Assembly: GCF_030866765.1 (NCBI RefSeq)
Contig: NZ_CP133017.1
Location: 342,501-406,500, forward strand
Length of the DNA stretch: 64,000 nt
DNA from: Paenibacillus silvisoli
Lineage (GTDB): Bacteria > Bacillota > Bacilli > Paenibacillales > Paenibacillaceae
Direction: 5' to 3'
Below, piece after piece: positions 1-10,440 of this stretch (position 1 is its first letter; each line of letters starts with the position of its first letter). A program made the translations under genes and the position numbers. The notes below the pieces were generated by a model. It did not search any database, was not told where the DNA came from, and was given only the letters and a program-made list of their open reading frames with translations.

Positions 1-70
1 TGGCCAAACGCGGGAGACTGTAAATCTCTTCCTTCCAGGTTCGGTGGTTCGAATCCATCATCCTCCACCA
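1..70 (+). tRNA. tRNA-Tyr (GTA), 5' end cut off by window edge
   Basis: The visible part has the anticodon loop ACTGTAAATC with anticodon GTA, the long variable arm typical of class II tRNA-Tyr, a T arm (GGTTCGAATCC-like) and an encoded CCA end. The acceptor 5' strand lies before base 1. It is 13 nt upstream of tRNA-Lys, so the two are probably co-transcribed as part of a tRNA cluster. Confidence 0.93.
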
Positions 71-83
71 TTCTCTTCTTCAA

Positions 84-159
84 GAGCCATTAGCTCAGTT
101 GGTAGAGCACCTGACTTTTAATCAGGGTGTCGTAGGTTCGAGTCCTACATGGCTCACCA
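84..159 (+). tRNA. tRNA-Lys (TTT)
   Basis: A complete 76-nt cloverleaf: acceptor GAGCCAT pairs with ATGGCTC, the anticodon loop is CTTTTAA with anticodon TTT, the T loop is GTTCGAGTCC and CCA is encoded. It follows tRNA-Tyr directly and is followed by a strong terminator, so it is the last gene of the tRNA cluster. Confidence 0.97.
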
Positions 160-172
160 AGCGAACCCATTC

Positions 173-204
173 AACCTGTAGGTCGTAGACCTGCAGGTTT
201 TTTT
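173..204 (+). terminator. Rho-independent terminator of the tRNA cluster
   Basis: A 12-bp perfect stem (173-184 with 188-199) with loop GTA is followed by a T run to 204. It closes the tRNA transcript before tagO. Confidence 0.9.
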
Positions 205-301
205 GTCGTTTTAAGACGTTAAGAATAACAGAGCATGGGAGTATTTCATTCATCAGCGGGTAAACTGAACACAAAGGCTGTTCAGGGGGTTGCGCATAGA
301 G

Positions 302-1243
302 ATGAACTACATATTGGCTGCACTGCTTTGTTTTGCGATCGTTGTCGTGCTTGTCCCGATTCTAAGGAAGTACGCGATTCGGATGGGATTCGTCGATAAA
401 CCGTCCGCCCGTAAAATCCATCGCTCGCCTATACCGCTTATGGGCGGGGCTGCATTATATATTGGTATTGTTATCGCGTTGTTCGTTTTTCTGGGCGCGA
501 CACCGCTCAGTATGACGATTAGCATTGGCGGCTTTTTGCTTGTCGTAATCGGCTTAATGGATGATGCGGCAAAAGCGGGCGGCGTCGAGTTCCCGGTATG
601 GCCGAGAGTGCTGGTCTATTTGGCCGCTGCGGTATTGCCGCTGTTTTTTGGCATACGGATCGAGGGATTGTCCAGCCTGCACGGTATGATTCTTTTTCCG
701 GCGTGGCTTGAAATGCTCAGTTCGATTATATGGGTGTTTGCCCTCATTAATATGATTAACTTCATCGATGGCGTAGACGGGCTCGCGTCAGGCGTTGCGA
801 CGTTCTCTTCATTAACGCTGTTTGTTGCGGCTCTTCTGAAGCATCAGTCGTCAACGGCGCTGCTTGCGGTTATATTGGTCGGAGCCTGTCTGGCGTTTCT
901 GATCTACAACTTCTATCCGGCACGTATTTTCATGGGCGACGCAGGGGCGGCCTTTTTAGGCTATGCGCTTGCTGTTACCGCGGTGGATGGCACGTTCAAG
1001 AGCGCAACGCTTGTTACGGTGGCCGTACCGCTGCTGGCGCTTGGCGTCCCTATTCTAGATACGGCGGTCGTCATGCTGAGGAGATTACTCTCTGGCAAAG
1101 GCCTGCACCGGGCGGACAAGCTGCATACCCATCATGTGCTGATGCGGTGGGGGCTTACTCAGATTCAAACGGTGTCCTTCATCTACTTGGTCGCCGCGTT
1201 ATTTTCGCTGCTGTCGATCGTGCTGCTTCTTGCCTTAAGCTGA
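302..1243 (+). CDS. tagO: Undecaprenyl-phosphate GlcNAc-1-phosphate transferase (TagO/WecA family)
   Basis: Integral membrane enzyme of the MraY/WecA family that transfers a sugar-1-phosphate from a UDP-sugar to undecaprenyl phosphate, the first step of wall teichoic acid or other wall polymer synthesis. The 313-residue product is almost wholly hydrophobic, with about ten membrane segments. Family motifs are NFIDGVDGLASG (about residue 153, catalytic Asp), FMGDAGAAFLGY (about 211) and the cytoplasmic HTHH motif near the end (LHTHHVLM). The ATG at 302 is chosen because AGGGGGT ends 11 nt before it. An in-frame TTG at 290 overlaps that Shine-Dalgarno and is unlikely. Substrate specificity (GlcNAc in TagO) is inferred from the family. 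It stands alone behind a tRNA terminator. Confidence 0.88.
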   Translation: MNYILAALLCFAIVVVLVPILRKYAIRMGFVDKPSARKIHRSPIPLMGGAALYIGIVIALFVFLGATPLSMTISIGGFLLVVIGLMDDAAKAGGVEFPVWPRVLVYLAAAVLPLFFGIRIEGLSSLHGMILFPAWLEMLSSIIWVFALINMINFIDGVDGLASGVATFSSLTLFVAALLKHQSSTALLAVILVGACLAFLIYNFYPARIFMGDAGAAFLGYALAVTAVDGTFKSATLVTVAVPLLALGVPILDTAVVMLRRLLSGKGLHRADKLHTHHVLMRWGLTQIQTVSFIYLVAALFSLLSIVLLLALS

Positions 1244-1268
1244 AAAAGGACCCAATCTATGGTACAAT
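1240..1268 (+). promoter_or_regulatory. Candidate sigma-A promoter of the PucR-like gene
   Basis: CTGAAA (-35) and TACAAT (-10) are separated by 17 nt and lie about 50 nt before the start at 1320. They overlap the tagO stop region. Confidence 0.5.
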
Positions 1269-1319
1269 GTCCCATGAATATAAAGCGCTGTTATGCGCGG
1301 ATAGGATAGGGGCAAGCCG

Positions 1320-2459
1320 ATGAGTGAGTGGATAACGCAATTACAAGCTATTCTGGATTGCCCGGTCCGAGAGCGCCAGCTGCCGATTCAAGATTGGATC
1401 ATGCTGGCCGAAGATAGCGCGAAGCAAAATTCTCCGCATTCGAGGACAAGCCGTGCGGCCGCTATCGGGGACTACGTTCACGGAACGGAAGGGAATGTTT
1501 GGTTCGTTACAGGCGTTCATTTGCATTCGGTTAACCTGCTGGAAGTAGAACGAAAAGAGCTAAGCGAGAAGGAGCAGCGGCTGATCGGCTGGATGCTGTC
1601 CGAAATGCAGCCGGAGCGCTCGAAGAGCTACGAAGGCGTATCGGAATCCGAACGGTTTGCCAGAGAACTCGGCGCCTGGATTGACGAGCAGCTGGACAGT
1701 CCGGAGCCAAAGCACACGCTGCCGGAACGGCTCGTTTCGCGGGGACGGCTGTTCTCCTCCATGATTCCGTTCATGCTCGTCTGCGAGCAGGGGGAGTCCG
1801 GACGTTCCAGCTACAATGAGCTGGAGAAGCTGCTTCGTACGTTTTTGGCGGAGGAAGTCATCATTATTCCGCTGAAAGAACAGGAATGGCTCGTTCTCGG
1901 ACCGGTCACGCTGATTAATGACGCCCAGATCGAGGAACGCGACGACGAAGAAATGGAATCGCTTGAGGAAAGTTTGGCTTCCATCGTTACCGGCCTGCAT
2001 GTGATGCTGGAGAGCGAATGGATCGGCGAGTGCCACGTTGCGGTCTCGCAGCCGATTTCGCCTTTAAACTCCCTTGTCAGCACGACGGCGCTGCTTCGGG
2101 AGACGGTTCATTTAGGGCGCACCTTCCATCTCGGCTCGAATATCCATCTGCCATGGCTGCTTCATTTGGAGCGGCTGCTCAATACGATTCCCGAGTCGCA
2201 CCGGATTAAATTCGTCGAGCAAGCGTTGAAGCGGACGGACGCTTTTTTGGAGCCGGAAATATTGACGACGCTCGAGACCTTCTTCTCGCTGGATTGCAAC
2301 GTAAGCGAAACGGCAAAGAAGCTGTACATTCATCGGAATACGCTGCTTTACCGGCTGGACAAGCTGAAACAGGAAACGGAATTGGATGTTCGGCAGTTCC
2401 GCGACGCCGTTTTAGTCAAAATTATTTTGCTATTGTATAAAGTAACGAAAAGGACGTAG
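1320..2459 (+). CDS. PucR/CdaR-type transcriptional regulator
   Basis: A 379-residue regulator whose last 70 residues match the PucR C-terminal helix-turn-helix: LEPEILTTLETFFSLDCN, then VSETAKKLYIHRNTLLYRLDKL. This is the signature region shared by PucR, CdaR and related activators. The middle resembles the GGDEF-like (CdaR) domain of the family. The N-terminal part has no recognisable sensor, so the inducer is unknown. Family members activate purine, amino-acid or sugar-acid use. The neighbour downstream is the general sugar ABC ATPase msmX, which fits a carbon-source role but proves nothing. Start ATG 1320 follows GGATAGGGG at a usable distance. Confidence 0.8.
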   Translation: MSEWITQLQAILDCPVRERQLPIQDWIMLAEDSAKQNSPHSRTSRAAAIGDYVHGTEGNVWFVTGVHLHSVNLLEVERKELSEKEQRLIGWMLSEMQPERSKSYEGVSESERFARELGAWIDEQLDSPEPKHTLPERLVSRGRLFSSMIPFMLVCEQGESGRSSYNELEKLLRTFLAEEVIIIPLKEQEWLVLGPVTLINDAQIEERDDEEMESLEESLASIVTGLHVMLESEWIGECHVAVSQPISPLNSLVSTTALLRETVHLGRTFHLGSNIHLPWLLHLERLLNTIPESHRIKFVEQALKRTDAFLEPEILTTLETFFSLDCNVSETAKKLYIHRNTLLYRLDKLKQETELDVRQFRDAVLVKIILLLYKVTKRT

Positions 2460-2551
2460 TTTTTTTGTAAAGTATGTGCATAGTCATGTGGACAGTGCTG
2501 ATATAAACTAAGTGTATTGAAAGACAACATTCCGTTAGGGGGAAATACTCA

Positions 2552-3673
2552 ATGGCTGGTGTACGCTTAGAGCACGTTTACAAGAAATACGCGGGTAGTG
2601 ATCTCGCTTCCGTAAAAGATTTCAACCTCGACATTAAAGACAAAGAATTTTTGGTTCTTGTCGGTCCATCGGGTTGCGGTAAATCCACAACGCTTCGGAT
2701 GATCGCAGGTCTGGAAGAAATCTCCGAGGGTAAACTGTTCATCGGCGAGCGTCTTGTGAATGACGTTGCCCCTAAAGACCGCGACATCGCGATGGTATTC
2801 CAATCCTACGCGTTGTACCCACACATGAACGTATACCAAAACATGGCTTTTGGTCTTAAACTTCGTAAATTCAAAAAAGCAGAGATCGACAAGCGCGTTC
2901 GTGAAGCTGCTAAAATTCTAGATATCGAGCACCTGCTCGACCGTAAACCGAAAGCACTTTCCGGTGGTCAACGTCAGCGTGTTGCCCTGGGCCGCGCTAT
3001 CGTTCGTGAACCGCAAGTATTCTTGATGGATGAGCCGCTTTCCAACTTGGACGCTAAACTTCGTGGCCAAATGCGCGCGGAGATCTCCAAACTGGCGAAA
3101 CGTCTTGAAACTACTGTTATCTACGTAACGCATGACCAAATCGAGGCAATGACAATGGGTGACCGTATCGTCGTTATGAAAGACGGTATCATTCAACAAG
3201 CTGCTTCCCCGGAAGAGCTGTACAACCACCCGGTTAACATTTTCGTAGCAGGCTTTATCGGCGCTCCTTCGATGAACTTCATCACAGGTACGCTGAACGA
3301 AGCTGGCGGTTCCGTTCGTTTCAAAACAACGAATATCGACGTTCTTGTTCCAGACGGCAAAGCTCAACAGCTGCGCGAAAAAGGCTTGATCGGCAAAGAG
3401 ATCATCCTTGGTATCCGTCCGGAAGATCTGCACGAAGAGCCGGTATTCCACGAGGCTTCCCCGCAAACAATCGTGAACGCTCACGTTGAGGTTGCTGAGA
3501 ACCTTGGTCACGAAATGTTCCTTTACCTGAACGGTCTTGGCAAAGACACGGTAATCGCTCGTGTTGACGGCCGCTCCGGCGTTAAAGAAGGTACAAACGT
3601 GAAGCTTGCTCTTGATATGAACAAAGTTCATGTCTTCGACAAAGAGTCCGAACTGAACGTTTTCGAAGTATAA
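2552..3673 (+). CDS. msmX: Carbohydrate ABC transporter ATP-binding protein, MsmX/UgpC type
   Basis: A 373-residue ATPase that powers sugar import. In Bacillus, MsmX is shared by several oligosaccharide permeases encoded elsewhere, and this copy also has no permease neighbours. The sequence shows Walker [10 protein letters not shown] (about 37-45), Q-loop [11 protein letters not shown], signature [14 protein letters not shown] (about 136), Walker [12 protein letters not shown] and H-loop VTHDQ, followed by a C-terminal TOBE/MalK-like regulatory domain of about 130 residues. It has its own terminator and a leader of about 90 nt, so it is monocistronic. Codon use (AAA, CGT, GTT) looks optimised for high expression compared with its neighbours. 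Confidence 0.93.
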   Translation: MAGVRLEHVYKKYAGSDLASVKDFNLDIKDKEFLVLVGPSGCGKSTTLRMIAGLEEISEGKLFIGERLVNDVAPKDRDIAMVFQSYALYPHMNVYQNMAFGLKLRKFKKAEIDKRVREAAKILDIEHLLDRKPKALSGGQRQRVALGRAIVREPQVFLMDEPLSNLDAKLRGQMRAEISKLAKRLETTVIYVTHDQIEAMTMGDRIVVMKDGIIQQAASPEELYNHPVNIFVAGFIGAPSMNFITGTLNEAGGSVRFKTTNIDVLVPDGKAQQLREKGLIGKEIILGIRPEDLHEEPVFHEASPQTIVNAHVEVAENLGHEMFLYLNGLGKDTVIARVDGRSGVKEGTNVKLALDMNKVHVFDKESELNVFEV

Positions 3674-3698
3674 GATAAGGTGACCTCGCCTTTACAGA

Positions 3699-3729
3699 CA
3701 ACCGCCCGAATGATCGGGCGGTTGTTTTT
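3699..3729 (+). terminator. Rho-independent terminator of msmX
   Basis: An 11-bp perfect GC-rich stem CAACCGCCCGA/TCGGGCGGTTG with loop ATGA is followed by TTTTT. Confidence 0.95.
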
Positions 3730-3792
3730 ATTTGTTATTTCCGATACGATAGCGTTATCTGGTTATTTTCCGACGTTGAGGAGGCCGATTGG

Positions 3793-4731
3793 GTGGCTAA
3801 GAAAGTGAAAGTGTCCGAGCTGGTTAGTCAGTTTCAACTAGAGATCTTAAGCGGTGAAGACGGACTCCGCCGCAGCATCACGACCGACGACTTATCGCGC
3901 CCGGGACTCGAGGTAGCAGGCTACTTCGATTATTATCCAAAGGAACGCGTACAAGTGCTCGGCAGAACCGAGCTTACGTTCATGGATACGCTCAGCAAGC
4001 AAGAGCGCATCGATCGGATGGAGCGTCTGTGCGATGACGAGACGCCATGCTTTATCATTACGCGCGGCATGGACGCGCCGGCCGAGCTGCTGGAGCGCTC
4101 GAACGCGAAGCAAATTCCGGTGCTGCGCAGCAACGCGGCAACGACGATTTTCATCAGCCGCATCACGAACTTCCTGGAACGGAAGCTTGCGCCTTCCGCG
4201 ACCATTCACGGCGTTCTGGTCGATGTCTATGGCGTGGGCATGCTCATTACGGGCGGAAGCGGCATTGGTAAGAGCGAAACCGCGCTTGAGCTCGTAAAGC
4301 GAAGCCATCGCCTCGTCGCGGACGACGCCGTGGAAATTCGCCAAACATCCGACGGCCAGCTATACGGAACGGCCCCTGAACTTATTCGGCATTTACTTGA
4401 AATCCGCGGTCTAGGCATCATTAACGTTATGACCTTGTTCGGCGCCGGCGCAGTCCGGAACGTGAAGAAGATCAGCGTCGTCATTAAGCTGGAGAACTGG
4501 CAGGCGGACAAGCAGTACGACCGTCTCGGCCTGGATGAGGAAACGACGCGCATTATCGATACCGACGTGCCGATCGTGACGGTACCGGTTCGTCCGGGAC
4601 GGAACTTGGCGGTCATCATCGAGGTGGCGGCCATGAACTTCCGGTTGAAGCGGATGGGCTACAATGCCGCGCTGCAATTTACGAACAAGCTGACGGAGAC
4701 GATTGCCGAGGACACCGACGATTTCGATTGA
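3793..4731 (+). CDS. hprK: HPr kinase/phosphorylase
   Basis: Bifunctional sensor enzyme of Gram-positive carbon catabolite repression. It phosphorylates HPr and Crh on Ser46 with ATP or PPi and removes the phosphate by phosphorolysis. The 312-residue product has the P-loop GGSGIGKS (about 154) followed by [18 protein letters not shown], and the HprK signature [20 protein letters not shown] (about 203). Start GTG 3793 follows GAGGAGG by about 8 nt. It heads the conserved hprK-lgt-ppaX-acyltransferase operon. Its substrate candidate, a Crh/HPr-like protein with Ser46, is encoded at 21615 in this window. Confidence 0.96.
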   Translation: MAKKVKVSELVSQFQLEILSGEDGLRRSITTDDLSRPGLEVAGYFDYYPKERVQVLGRTELTFMDTLSKQERIDRMERLCDDETPCFIITRGMDAPAELLERSNAKQIPVLRSNAATTIFISRITNFLERKLAPSATIHGVLVDVYGVGMLITGGSGIGKSETALELVKRSHRLVADDAVEIRQTSDGQLYGTAPELIRHLLEIRGLGIINVMTLFGAGAVRNVKKISVVIKLENWQADKQYDRLGLDEETTRIIDTDVPIVTVPVRPGRNLAVIIEVAAMNFRLKRMGYNAALQFTNKLTETIAEDTDDFD

Positions 4732-4773
4732 TAGAGGGATGAAAAAGAATATGAGAGAAGGAGCCGTTAACGG

Positions 4774-5781
4774 ATGAATGGATTACGGTTAGATCCGATT
4801 GCTTTTTCGCTTGGCCCGCTTAGCGTACATTGGTACGGCATTATTCTAGGAACGGCCGCGCTCGTCGGCTTGCTGCTCGCGGTTCGCGAGGGGAAACGGT
4901 TCGGCTTGTCGCCGGACTTCTTCATGGACTTGCTGCTGCTCGGCGTACCTTCGGCGATTATCGGCGCGCGGATTTATTTTGTCGCGTTCAAATGGAATGA
5001 ATATAAGCACAATTTGGCCGACGCGTTCAAGATATGGAACGGCGGCATCGCCATCTACGGGGCACTGATCGGCGCGTTTATTTGCGGCATTATTTATTTC
5101 CGTTATAAAGGCTACAGCTTCTGGCGCATTGCCGACATTTGCGCGCCTTCGCTCATTGCCGGTCAAATGATCGGGCGTTGGGGCAACTTCGTCAACCAGG
5201 AAGCGCACGGCGGTCCTGTTGAGGAAAGCTTCCTCCGCAACACGCTGCATTTGCCGAACTGGATCGTCGATGCCATGAATATCGATGGCGTTTTCTATCA
5301 TCCGACGTTCCTGTATGAATCGATGTGGAATCTGCTAGGTCTCATCCTGTTGTTTGTTATCCGACGTCGCCACTTCGTTCGTGCAGGCGAAGTGCTGATG
5401 ACATACTTCATCTGGTATTCCGTCGGCCGTTTCTTCATTGAAGGTCTGCGGACGGACAGCTTGGCATTCCACGGCGCATCGTGGGCGGCTTCCGTAATGG
5501 ATGCGCTTTGGTCGCCGATGAAGCTGATTTTCGATCATGGCTACTTGAACCCGGCGGAAGGCAACATCCGGATTTCGCAGCTGATTGCCGTGCTGCTCGT
5601 AATTGCCGCAATTGCGATGATTATCGGGCGCCGTACGACGGGAGAAGCATCGGAGCGTTACAGCGATCCGATCATCAACTACAAAACAGGCTTGCCAGCG
5701 GGCCAGCAGCCTAAGAATACCGGCAAGCGCGCCGAAGCGGATCGCGAAGGCGACCAAGGCGAGTCCAGCATAAAGGAGTAA
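4774..5781 (+). CDS. lgt: Prolipoprotein diacylglyceryl transferase
   Basis: Membrane enzyme that moves diacylglycerol from phosphatidylglycerol to the lipobox cysteine of prolipoproteins, the first step of lipoprotein maturation. The Lgt signature GRWGNFVNQEAHGG lies at about residues 134-147, with the catalytic-region Arg and essential Asn and Glu visible. Seven membrane segments can be recognised. The product has 335 residues, longer than the usual 270-290 because of a hydrophilic C-terminal tail (about 295-335, rich in Glu, Lys and Gly). It lies 42 bp after hprK and 9 bp before ppaX. Confidence 0.95.
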   Translation: MNGLRLDPIAFSLGPLSVHWYGIILGTAALVGLLLAVREGKRFGLSPDFFMDLLLLGVPSAIIGARIYFVAFKWNEYKHNLADAFKIWNGGIAIYGALIGAFICGIIYFRYKGYSFWRIADICAPSLIAGQMIGRWGNFVNQEAHGGPVEESFLRNTLHLPNWIVDAMNIDGVFYHPTFLYESMWNLLGLILLFVIRRRHFVRAGEVLMTYFIWYSVGRFFIEGLRTDSLAFHGASWAASVMDALWSPMKLIFDHGYLNPAEGNIRISQLIAVLLVIAAIAMIIGRRTTGEASERYSDPIINYKTGLPAGQQPKNTGKRAEADREGDQGESSIKE

Positions 5782-5790
5782 CGCAACCGC

Positions 5791-6453
5791 ATGACTGCAG
5801 CAACTGGCATTAAAACGATGTTGTTTGATTTGGACGGCACGATCATGGATACGAACGAGCTGATTATTCAATCGTTTCTGCATTCCTTGAAAGGGATCGT
5901 TCCGGCAGACTTTAACCGCGAGCACATTATTCCGAGCATGGGACAGCCGCTGACGATGCAGATGCAGCTGTTCTCGGGACGCGAGGATGTCACGGATCTC
6001 GTAGCGGCTTACCGCGAAATCAACCTCAAGCTGCATGATGAATACGTGACGGCGTTCCCGCAAGTCGTGGAAGTGTTCAAACGGCTGCATGAAGCAGGCA
6101 TCCGCATCGGGATCGTGACGACCAAAATGCGTCTGACAACGGAGCGCGGCCTGCGCTTCGTCGGCTTGTACGACTATATCGAACCGGGCGCTATCGTGAC
6201 GATCGAGGATGTGGAGAACCCGAAGCCGCATCCGGAGCCGGTGCTGAAAGCGGTCGAATTGCTTGGGGCCGACCCGGCATCGACGCTGATGGTCGGCGAC
6301 AGCGGCGTCGACATTGAAGCGGCCAATGCAGCCGGCGTGACCTCGGTCGGCGTGGCCTGGTCGCTGAAAGGTGAACAGAAGCTGAAGGAAAGCGGTGCGC
6401 GTCATATTATCCATGACATGCGCGACTTGTATCCATTCGTCGGATTGGAGTAG
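5791..6453 (+). CDS. ppaX: Pyrophosphatase PpaX (HAD hydrolase)
   Basis: Cytoplasmic HAD-superfamily hydrolase. PpaX of Bacillus hydrolyses the pyrophosphate made when HprK dephosphorylates HPr-Ser46-P, which explains its place in the hprK operon. The 220-residue product shows motif [13 protein letters not shown] (nucleophile Asp13, Asp15), motif II IVTTK, and motif [15 protein letters not shown] and [15 protein letters not shown]. It begins 9 nt after the lgt stop. The match to PpaX rather than a generic phosphoglycolate phosphatase rests on operon position and length. Confidence 0.9.
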   Translation: MTAATGIKTMLFDLDGTIMDTNELIIQSFLHSLKGIVPADFNREHIIPSMGQPLTMQMQLFSGREDVTDLVAAYREINLKLHDEYVTAFPQVVEVFKRLHEAGIRIGIVTTKMRLTTERGLRFVGLYDYIEPGAIVTIEDVENPKPHPEPVLKAVELLGADPASTLMVGDSGVDIEAANAAGVTSVGVAWSLKGEQKLKESGARHIIHDMRDLYPFVGLE

Positions 6454-6460
6454 AGCTCCC

Positions 6461-6952
6461 TTGAGAAACGTTGACCGTTATTCTGTCGAAGGGCCCAATG
6501 CCCTTTGGCAAATGTACTCTACCGTCAGCAGATGGAAGGCTATACGAAACTTTGTGTTCATTCAGGTGGCGCGCTACTGCCCGTCCTTGCCGGTGAAAAA
6601 TTGGATTTACCGGCATGTGCTCGGCATGAAGGTAGGGCGCCATTGCGCTTTTGCCCTCATGGTCATGGTCGATGTGTTCTTTCCGGAGAAAATCAGCGTC
6701 GGAGACAATTCGATTATCGGGTATAACACGACGATACTGACGCACGAGTATCTCATCAAGGAATACCGATTAGGCGAGGTGGTCATCGGCTCGAATGTGA
6801 TGATCGGCGCCAATACGACGATCCTTCCCGGCGTTGCGATCGGAGATGGCGCGGTGATCGCGGCGGGCTCGGTTGTACATAAGGATGTGCCTGCGGGGGA
6901 CTTCGTCGGCGGCAATCCGATTCGGACGATAAGAAGCGCAGGGCAGGATTAG
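6461..6952 (+). CDS. Left-handed beta-helix acetyltransferase (YvoF-like)
   Basis: A 163-residue hexapeptide-repeat O-acetyltransferase. The C-terminal half shows tandem hexapeptide turns ([45 protein letters not shown]) and ends with [16 protein letters not shown], the usual acetyl-CoA-binding close of this family. The start is probably TTG 6461, eight bases after the ppaX stop, because an upstream ATG at 6395 would lie deep inside ppaX. Position as the fourth gene of the hprK operon matches yvoF in Bacillus. Its acceptor is unknown. Confidence 0.82.
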   Translation: MRNVDRYSVEGPNALWQMYSTVSRWKAIRNFVFIQVARYCPSLPVKNWIYRHVLGMKVGRHCAFALMVMVDVFFPEKISVGDNSIIGYNTTILTHEYLIKEYRLGEVVIGSNVMIGANTTILPGVAIGDGAVIAAGSVVHKDVPAGDFVGGNPIRTIRSAGQD

Positions 6953-6989
6953 GGTAGCCAGCCATCATGCATACGGGTTCAGGGAAGAA

Positions 6990-7015
6990 ACGGAGAGCGC
7001 TGCTCCCCGTTTTTT
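6990..7015 (+). terminator. Terminator of the hprK operon
   Basis: An 8-bp stem (ACGGAGAG/CTCCCCGT, one mismatch) with a 5-nt loop is followed by TTTTTT. Confidence 0.75.
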
Positions 7016-7064
7016 CTGTATCCATTGGCAGTGGCGACCGGGCTGGATTTGAATGGAAATCATA

Positions 7065-7093
7065 TTGACGAATAGCAGGGCGCGTGGTATTAT
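7065..7093 (+). promoter_or_regulatory. Promoter of the histidine operon
   Basis: TTGACG (-35), a 17-bp spacer and TATTAT (-10) lie about 75 bp before hisZ. The leader left for the transcript is too short for a histidine T-box, and I see no T-box motif in it. Confidence 0.8.
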
Positions 7094-7169
7094 TACGACT
7101 AATCCTTTATTTTGGCAGTATGGTAATATGGTAACACGTTAACTAACTAAAGCGCGTGGGTGATAATAG

Positions 7170-8414
7170 ATGTCGAAACCGAAAGTGTTCGAGAAACCGA
7201 TTGGCGTAAAAGATTATTTGCCGCATGCGGTATCCAAGCTGAGGCAGATCGAGAATCAAGTGCTGGCTTGCATGAGCTCGTGGGGCTATGAGCAAATCAT
7301 GACGCCGACGATGGAATATTACGATACGGTCGGCGTTGCCAGCTCGACTTCGGATCAGAAGCTGTTCAAGCTGCTGAACAACCGCGGCACGACGCTCGTG
7401 CTTCGTTCCGATATGACGGCGCCGATCGCGCGCGTTGTGTCTTCCGTGCTGAAGGACGCGCAGTTCCCTCTGCGGTTGTCCTACCATTCGAATGTGTTTC
7501 GCGCGATCGAAGAGGAAGCGGGCCGCGAGGCCGAGTTTTTCCAAACGGGCGTTGAGCTCGTCGGCGATGCGTCGGCGGAGGCGGATGCCGAGGTTGTCGC
7601 GCTTGCGATCGCTTCGTTGAAGGCGGCAGGCGTAAGCCGCTTCAAGATCGCTATCGGTCACGTCGGCTTCTTGAACGGCCTGTTCGAAGAGGCTTTGCCT
7701 GGGCAGGCGGACGCTCAAGAAGAGCTGAAGGCATACCTATTGGGCCGCGACTATGTGGGCTATCGCGATTGCCTGCGGAAGCTGACGCTGCCGGAAGCGA
7801 TGCGCAGCGAGCTGGAAGGCATTACGCGTCTGCGCGGCGGGCAGGAAATTTGCAGCCAAGCGATGGCGCTCAGCCTGGATCAAACGGCGCAAGAATCGAT
7901 TCGCCACCTTTGTGAAATGTGGGACGTGCTCGAAGCGTATGGCGTTTGCGAGCATGTGCTGATTGATTTGACGATGATTGGCGACTTTAAATATTATACC
8001 GGCATGACGTTCGAGGGCTACGCGGCGGATCTGGGCTTCCCGGTTGCAAGCGGCGGCCGTTACGATAATCTGCTGAAGCAATTCGGCCGTCCGGCGCCAG
8101 CGACCGGCTTCGCGTTGAAGACGACGCGCATTCTCGAGCTGATCGGGGATAACGCCGACGAGTCGAAGACGGAGCGCGTCTTGATCGGCTATGACGCGGA
8201 AGGCCGCGCGGAGGCGCTGAAGAAAGCGCGCGAGCTTCGCGAGTCTTCCGTCAGCGATGTGATCGTGGTGACGGAGAAGATGGATGGCGCGGAACAGGAT
8301 CAAGCGGTTAGTGCCGCCTTGGAAGCGTCCGGAGGCCAATTGACGTATAAAGGCGCTTCGTTTGCGAAGCTGCTGACGTTTTTCCACGGCGGACAGGGAG
8401 GGAATGCGGAATGA
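7170..8414 (+). CDS. hisZ: ATP phosphoribosyltransferase regulatory subunit
   Basis: A HisRS-like paralogue without tRNA-charging function. It binds the short HisG and provides histidine feedback control of the first step of histidine synthesis. The 414-residue product shows the class II synthetase-like segments [16 protein letters not shown] and [19 protein letters not shown], and the HisRS motif-like [28 protein letters not shown]. The length fits HisZ (about 390-420). Start ATG 7170. It overlaps hisG by 4 bp, consistent with translational coupling of the two subunits. Confidence 0.94.
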   Translation: MSKPKVFEKPIGVKDYLPHAVSKLRQIENQVLACMSSWGYEQIMTPTMEYYDTVGVASSTSDQKLFKLLNNRGTTLVLRSDMTAPIARVVSSVLKDAQFPLRLSYHSNVFRAIEEEAGREAEFFQTGVELVGDASAEADAEVVALAIASLKAAGVSRFKIAIGHVGFLNGLFEEALPGQADAQEELKAYLLGRDYVGYRDCLRKLTLPEAMRSELEGITRLRGGQEICSQAMALSLDQTAQESIRHLCEMWDVLEAYGVCEHVLIDLTMIGDFKYYTGMTFEGYAADLGFPVASGGRYDNLLKQFGRPAPATGFALKTTRILELIGDNADESKTERVLIGYDAEGRAEALKKARELRESSVSDVIVVTEKMDGAEQDQAVSAALEASGGQLTYKGASFAKLLTFFHGGQGGNAE

Positions 8415-9094
8415 ATATGATGAACAACCTAGGCGCGGGCGCAGGCAAGTCATCCGGTCGTGAGCTGCTGAAGGTTGCCATGCCGAAGGGACGCATCTAT
8501 AAGGTGGCGTCGAAGCTGTTCCGGGAAGCGGGCGTGCCGATTCCGAGCGATTTTGACGATACCCGCAAGCTGATTATCGAGCTGCCGGAAGCGGGCATGT
8601 CGTTCATCATGGCGAAGCCCGTCGATGTCCCGACTTACGTGGAATACGGCGTAGCCGATATCGGCATCGTCGGCAAGGACGTGCTCATGGAAGAGAACAA
8701 GGACGTCTATGAGCTGCTTGACCTCGGCATCGCCAAGTGCCGGATGTCCGTGATCGGGCTGCCGGATTGGAAGCCGGTCATCAATCCGCGCGTTGCGACG
8801 AAGTACCCGAACGTGGCGTCGCAATATTTTCGCGAGTTAGGCCAGCAGGTTGAAGTGATCAAGCTGAACGGCTCCATCGAGCTGGCTCCGTTAATCGGGC
8901 TTGCCGACCGGATCGTCGATATGGTTGAAACCGGCCAAACGCTGCGCGAGAACGGACTCGTGGAGATGGAGGAGATCTTCGGCATTACGAGCCGCTTGAT
9001 CGCCAACCGGGTGAGCTACCGGATGAAGAACGATGCGATTCAGAGCTTATGCGATAAGCTGCAGACGGCCATTGCGGCCAAGGCAGGCGTGTAG
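8411..9094 (+). CDS. hisG: ATP phosphoribosyltransferase, short catalytic subunit
   Basis: Condenses ATP and PRPP to phosphoribosyl-ATP. The 227-residue product is the short form that needs HisZ, the gene just upstream. It lacks the C-terminal allosteric domain of long HisG. Characteristic segments: [33 protein letters not shown] and, near the end, the PRPP-binding [19 protein letters not shown]. About 20 extra residues precede the conserved start ([18 protein letters not shown]), so translation could start later, but the 4-bp overlap with hisZ favours this start. Confidence 0.95.
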   Translation: MNMMNNLGAGAGKSSGRELLKVAMPKGRIYKVASKLFREAGVPIPSDFDDTRKLIIELPEAGMSFIMAKPVDVPTYVEYGVADIGIVGKDVLMEENKDVYELLDLGIAKCRMSVIGLPDWKPVINPRVATKYPNVASQYFRELGQQVEVIKLNGSIELAPLIGLADRIVDMVETGQTLRENGLVEMEEIFGITSRLIANRVSYRMKNDAIQSLCDKLQTAIAAKAGV

Positions 9095-9150
9095 ATAGAG
9101 ATGAACAGCCGGTCACGGCTGGGACGTCAGGTAAAAGGAGCGGGAGCGAG

Positions 9151-10440
9151 ATGCGAAAGCTGCGAGCGGAGCAGTTTGGATTGACGCGCAAGGTGGATTA
9201 CGGTTCGCCGGAGCAAAATGAATCGGTCCGCCAAATCGTAGAGGCGGTACGGACCGAAGGAGACGCGGCGCTGCTGCGCTACACGGAGCAGCATGACCGC
9301 GTGAAGCTGGAGGCGTCCGGCCTGCGCGTAACGGAGAGCGAGATTCAGGCGGCGTACGACCGGGTCGACGCGGGCTTTCTGACCGCGATCCGCGAGGCGG
9401 CGGACAACATCCGGAAATTCCACGAGAAGCAGCTGCGCCAATCGTGGGTGGACGTGCAGCCGGACGGCACGATGCTGGGCCAGCTGCTGCGGCCGTTGAA
9501 GCGCGTAGGCGTCTACGTGCCCGGCGGCAAAGCGGCTTACCCGTCCTCGGTGCTGATGAACGTGATTCCGGCCCAGGTTGCGGGCGTGCCGGAAATCGTC
9601 ATGGTGACGCCGCCGGCAACGGGCGGCAAAGAAGGGATCGACCCGTACATCCTCGTCGCCGCCGCGGAAGCGGGCGTGAAGGAAATGTACCGGGTCGGCG
9701 GCGCTCAAGCGGTGGCCGCGCTGGCTTACGGCACGGCGACGATTCCGCCGGTCGATAAAATTTGCGGCCCCGGCAATATCTATGTGGCGCTCGCGAAGCG
9801 CGCGGTCTATGGCGTCGTAGCGATCGACAGCATCGCGGGCCCGAGCGAAATCGTCGTCCTGGCCGACGACACGGCCGATCCGGCCTACGTGGCCGCGGAT
9901 CTGCTGTCGCAGGCCGAGCACGACGAGATGGCGTCCGCGATTCTCGTCACGACGTCGGAGGCGCTTGGCGACGCGGTCGTGGCGGAAGTGGAGCGCCAGC
10001 TGGCGCTGCTGCCGCGCGAAGGCACGGCGCGGCAGTCCATTGACGGCTACGGCGCGATCCTGATCGCCGAGACGATGACGGAAGCGATCGACGCGGTGAA
10101 CCGCATGGCGCCGGAGCATTTGGAAATTATGACGGCGGAGCCGATGACGCTGCTCGGCCGGATCGAGAACGCGGGCGCGATCTTCGTGGGCCCGTACAGC
10201 TCCGAGCCGGTCGGCGATTACTACGCCGGTCCGAATCATATTCTGCCGACGAACGGTACGGCGCGTTTCTCCTCGCCGGTGAACGTGGACGATTTCGTGA
10301 AGAAATCGAGCCTCATTTACTACAGCAAGGATGCGCTGTTCGCCAACGGCGACAACATTATGACGCTTGCCCGCCACGAGGGCTTGGAAGCGCACGCGAG
10401 AGCGATTGAAATCCGGCTGGAGCGGGAGCGGGGTAAATAG
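9151..10440 (+). CDS. hisD: Histidinol dehydrogenase
   Basis: Zinc enzyme that oxidises L-histidinol to L-histidine in two NAD-dependent steps, the end of the pathway. The 429-residue product contains [16 protein letters not shown], the zinc-ligand segment LLSQAEHDE (Gln254, His257) and the catalytic pair in [11 protein letters not shown] (Glu322, His323), all in register with the family. Start ATG 9151 is preceded by AAAGGAGCGGGAG. The coding region is very GC-rich. Confidence 0.97.
   Translation: MRKLRAEQFGLTRKVDYGSPEQNESVRQIVEAVRTEGDAALLRYTEQHDRVKLEASGLRVTESEIQAAYDRVDAGFLTAIREAADNIRKFHEKQLRQSWVDVQPDGTMLGQLLRPLKRVGVYVPGGKAAYPSSVLMNVIPAQVAGVPEIVMVTPPATGGKEGIDPYILVAAAEAGVKEMYRVGGAQAVAALAYGTATIPPVDKICGPGNIYVALAKRAVYGVVAIDSIAGPSEIVVLADDTADPAYVAADLLSQAEHDEMASAILVTTSEALGDAVVAEVERQLALLPREGTARQSIDGYGAILIAETMTEAIDAVNRMAPEHLEIMTAEPMTLLGRIENAGAIFVGPYSSEPVGDYYAGPNHILPTNGTARFSSPVNVDDFVKKSSLIYYSKDALFANGDNIMTLARHEGLEAHARAIEIRLERERGK

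Noticed and set aside
7094-7169. Histidine T-box before hisZ
   Set aside because: Only about 75 nt lie between promoter and start codon, with no specifier stem or T-box bulge sequence.
9127-10395. 422-codon minus-strand frame opposite hisD, and similar long antisense frames opposite clear genes (2918-3631, 27039-29081, 30584-32047)
   Set aside because: These are shadows made by GC-rich or biased codons. Translations are rich in Arg, His, Phe and Cys runs with no family likeness, and the sense genes are certain.
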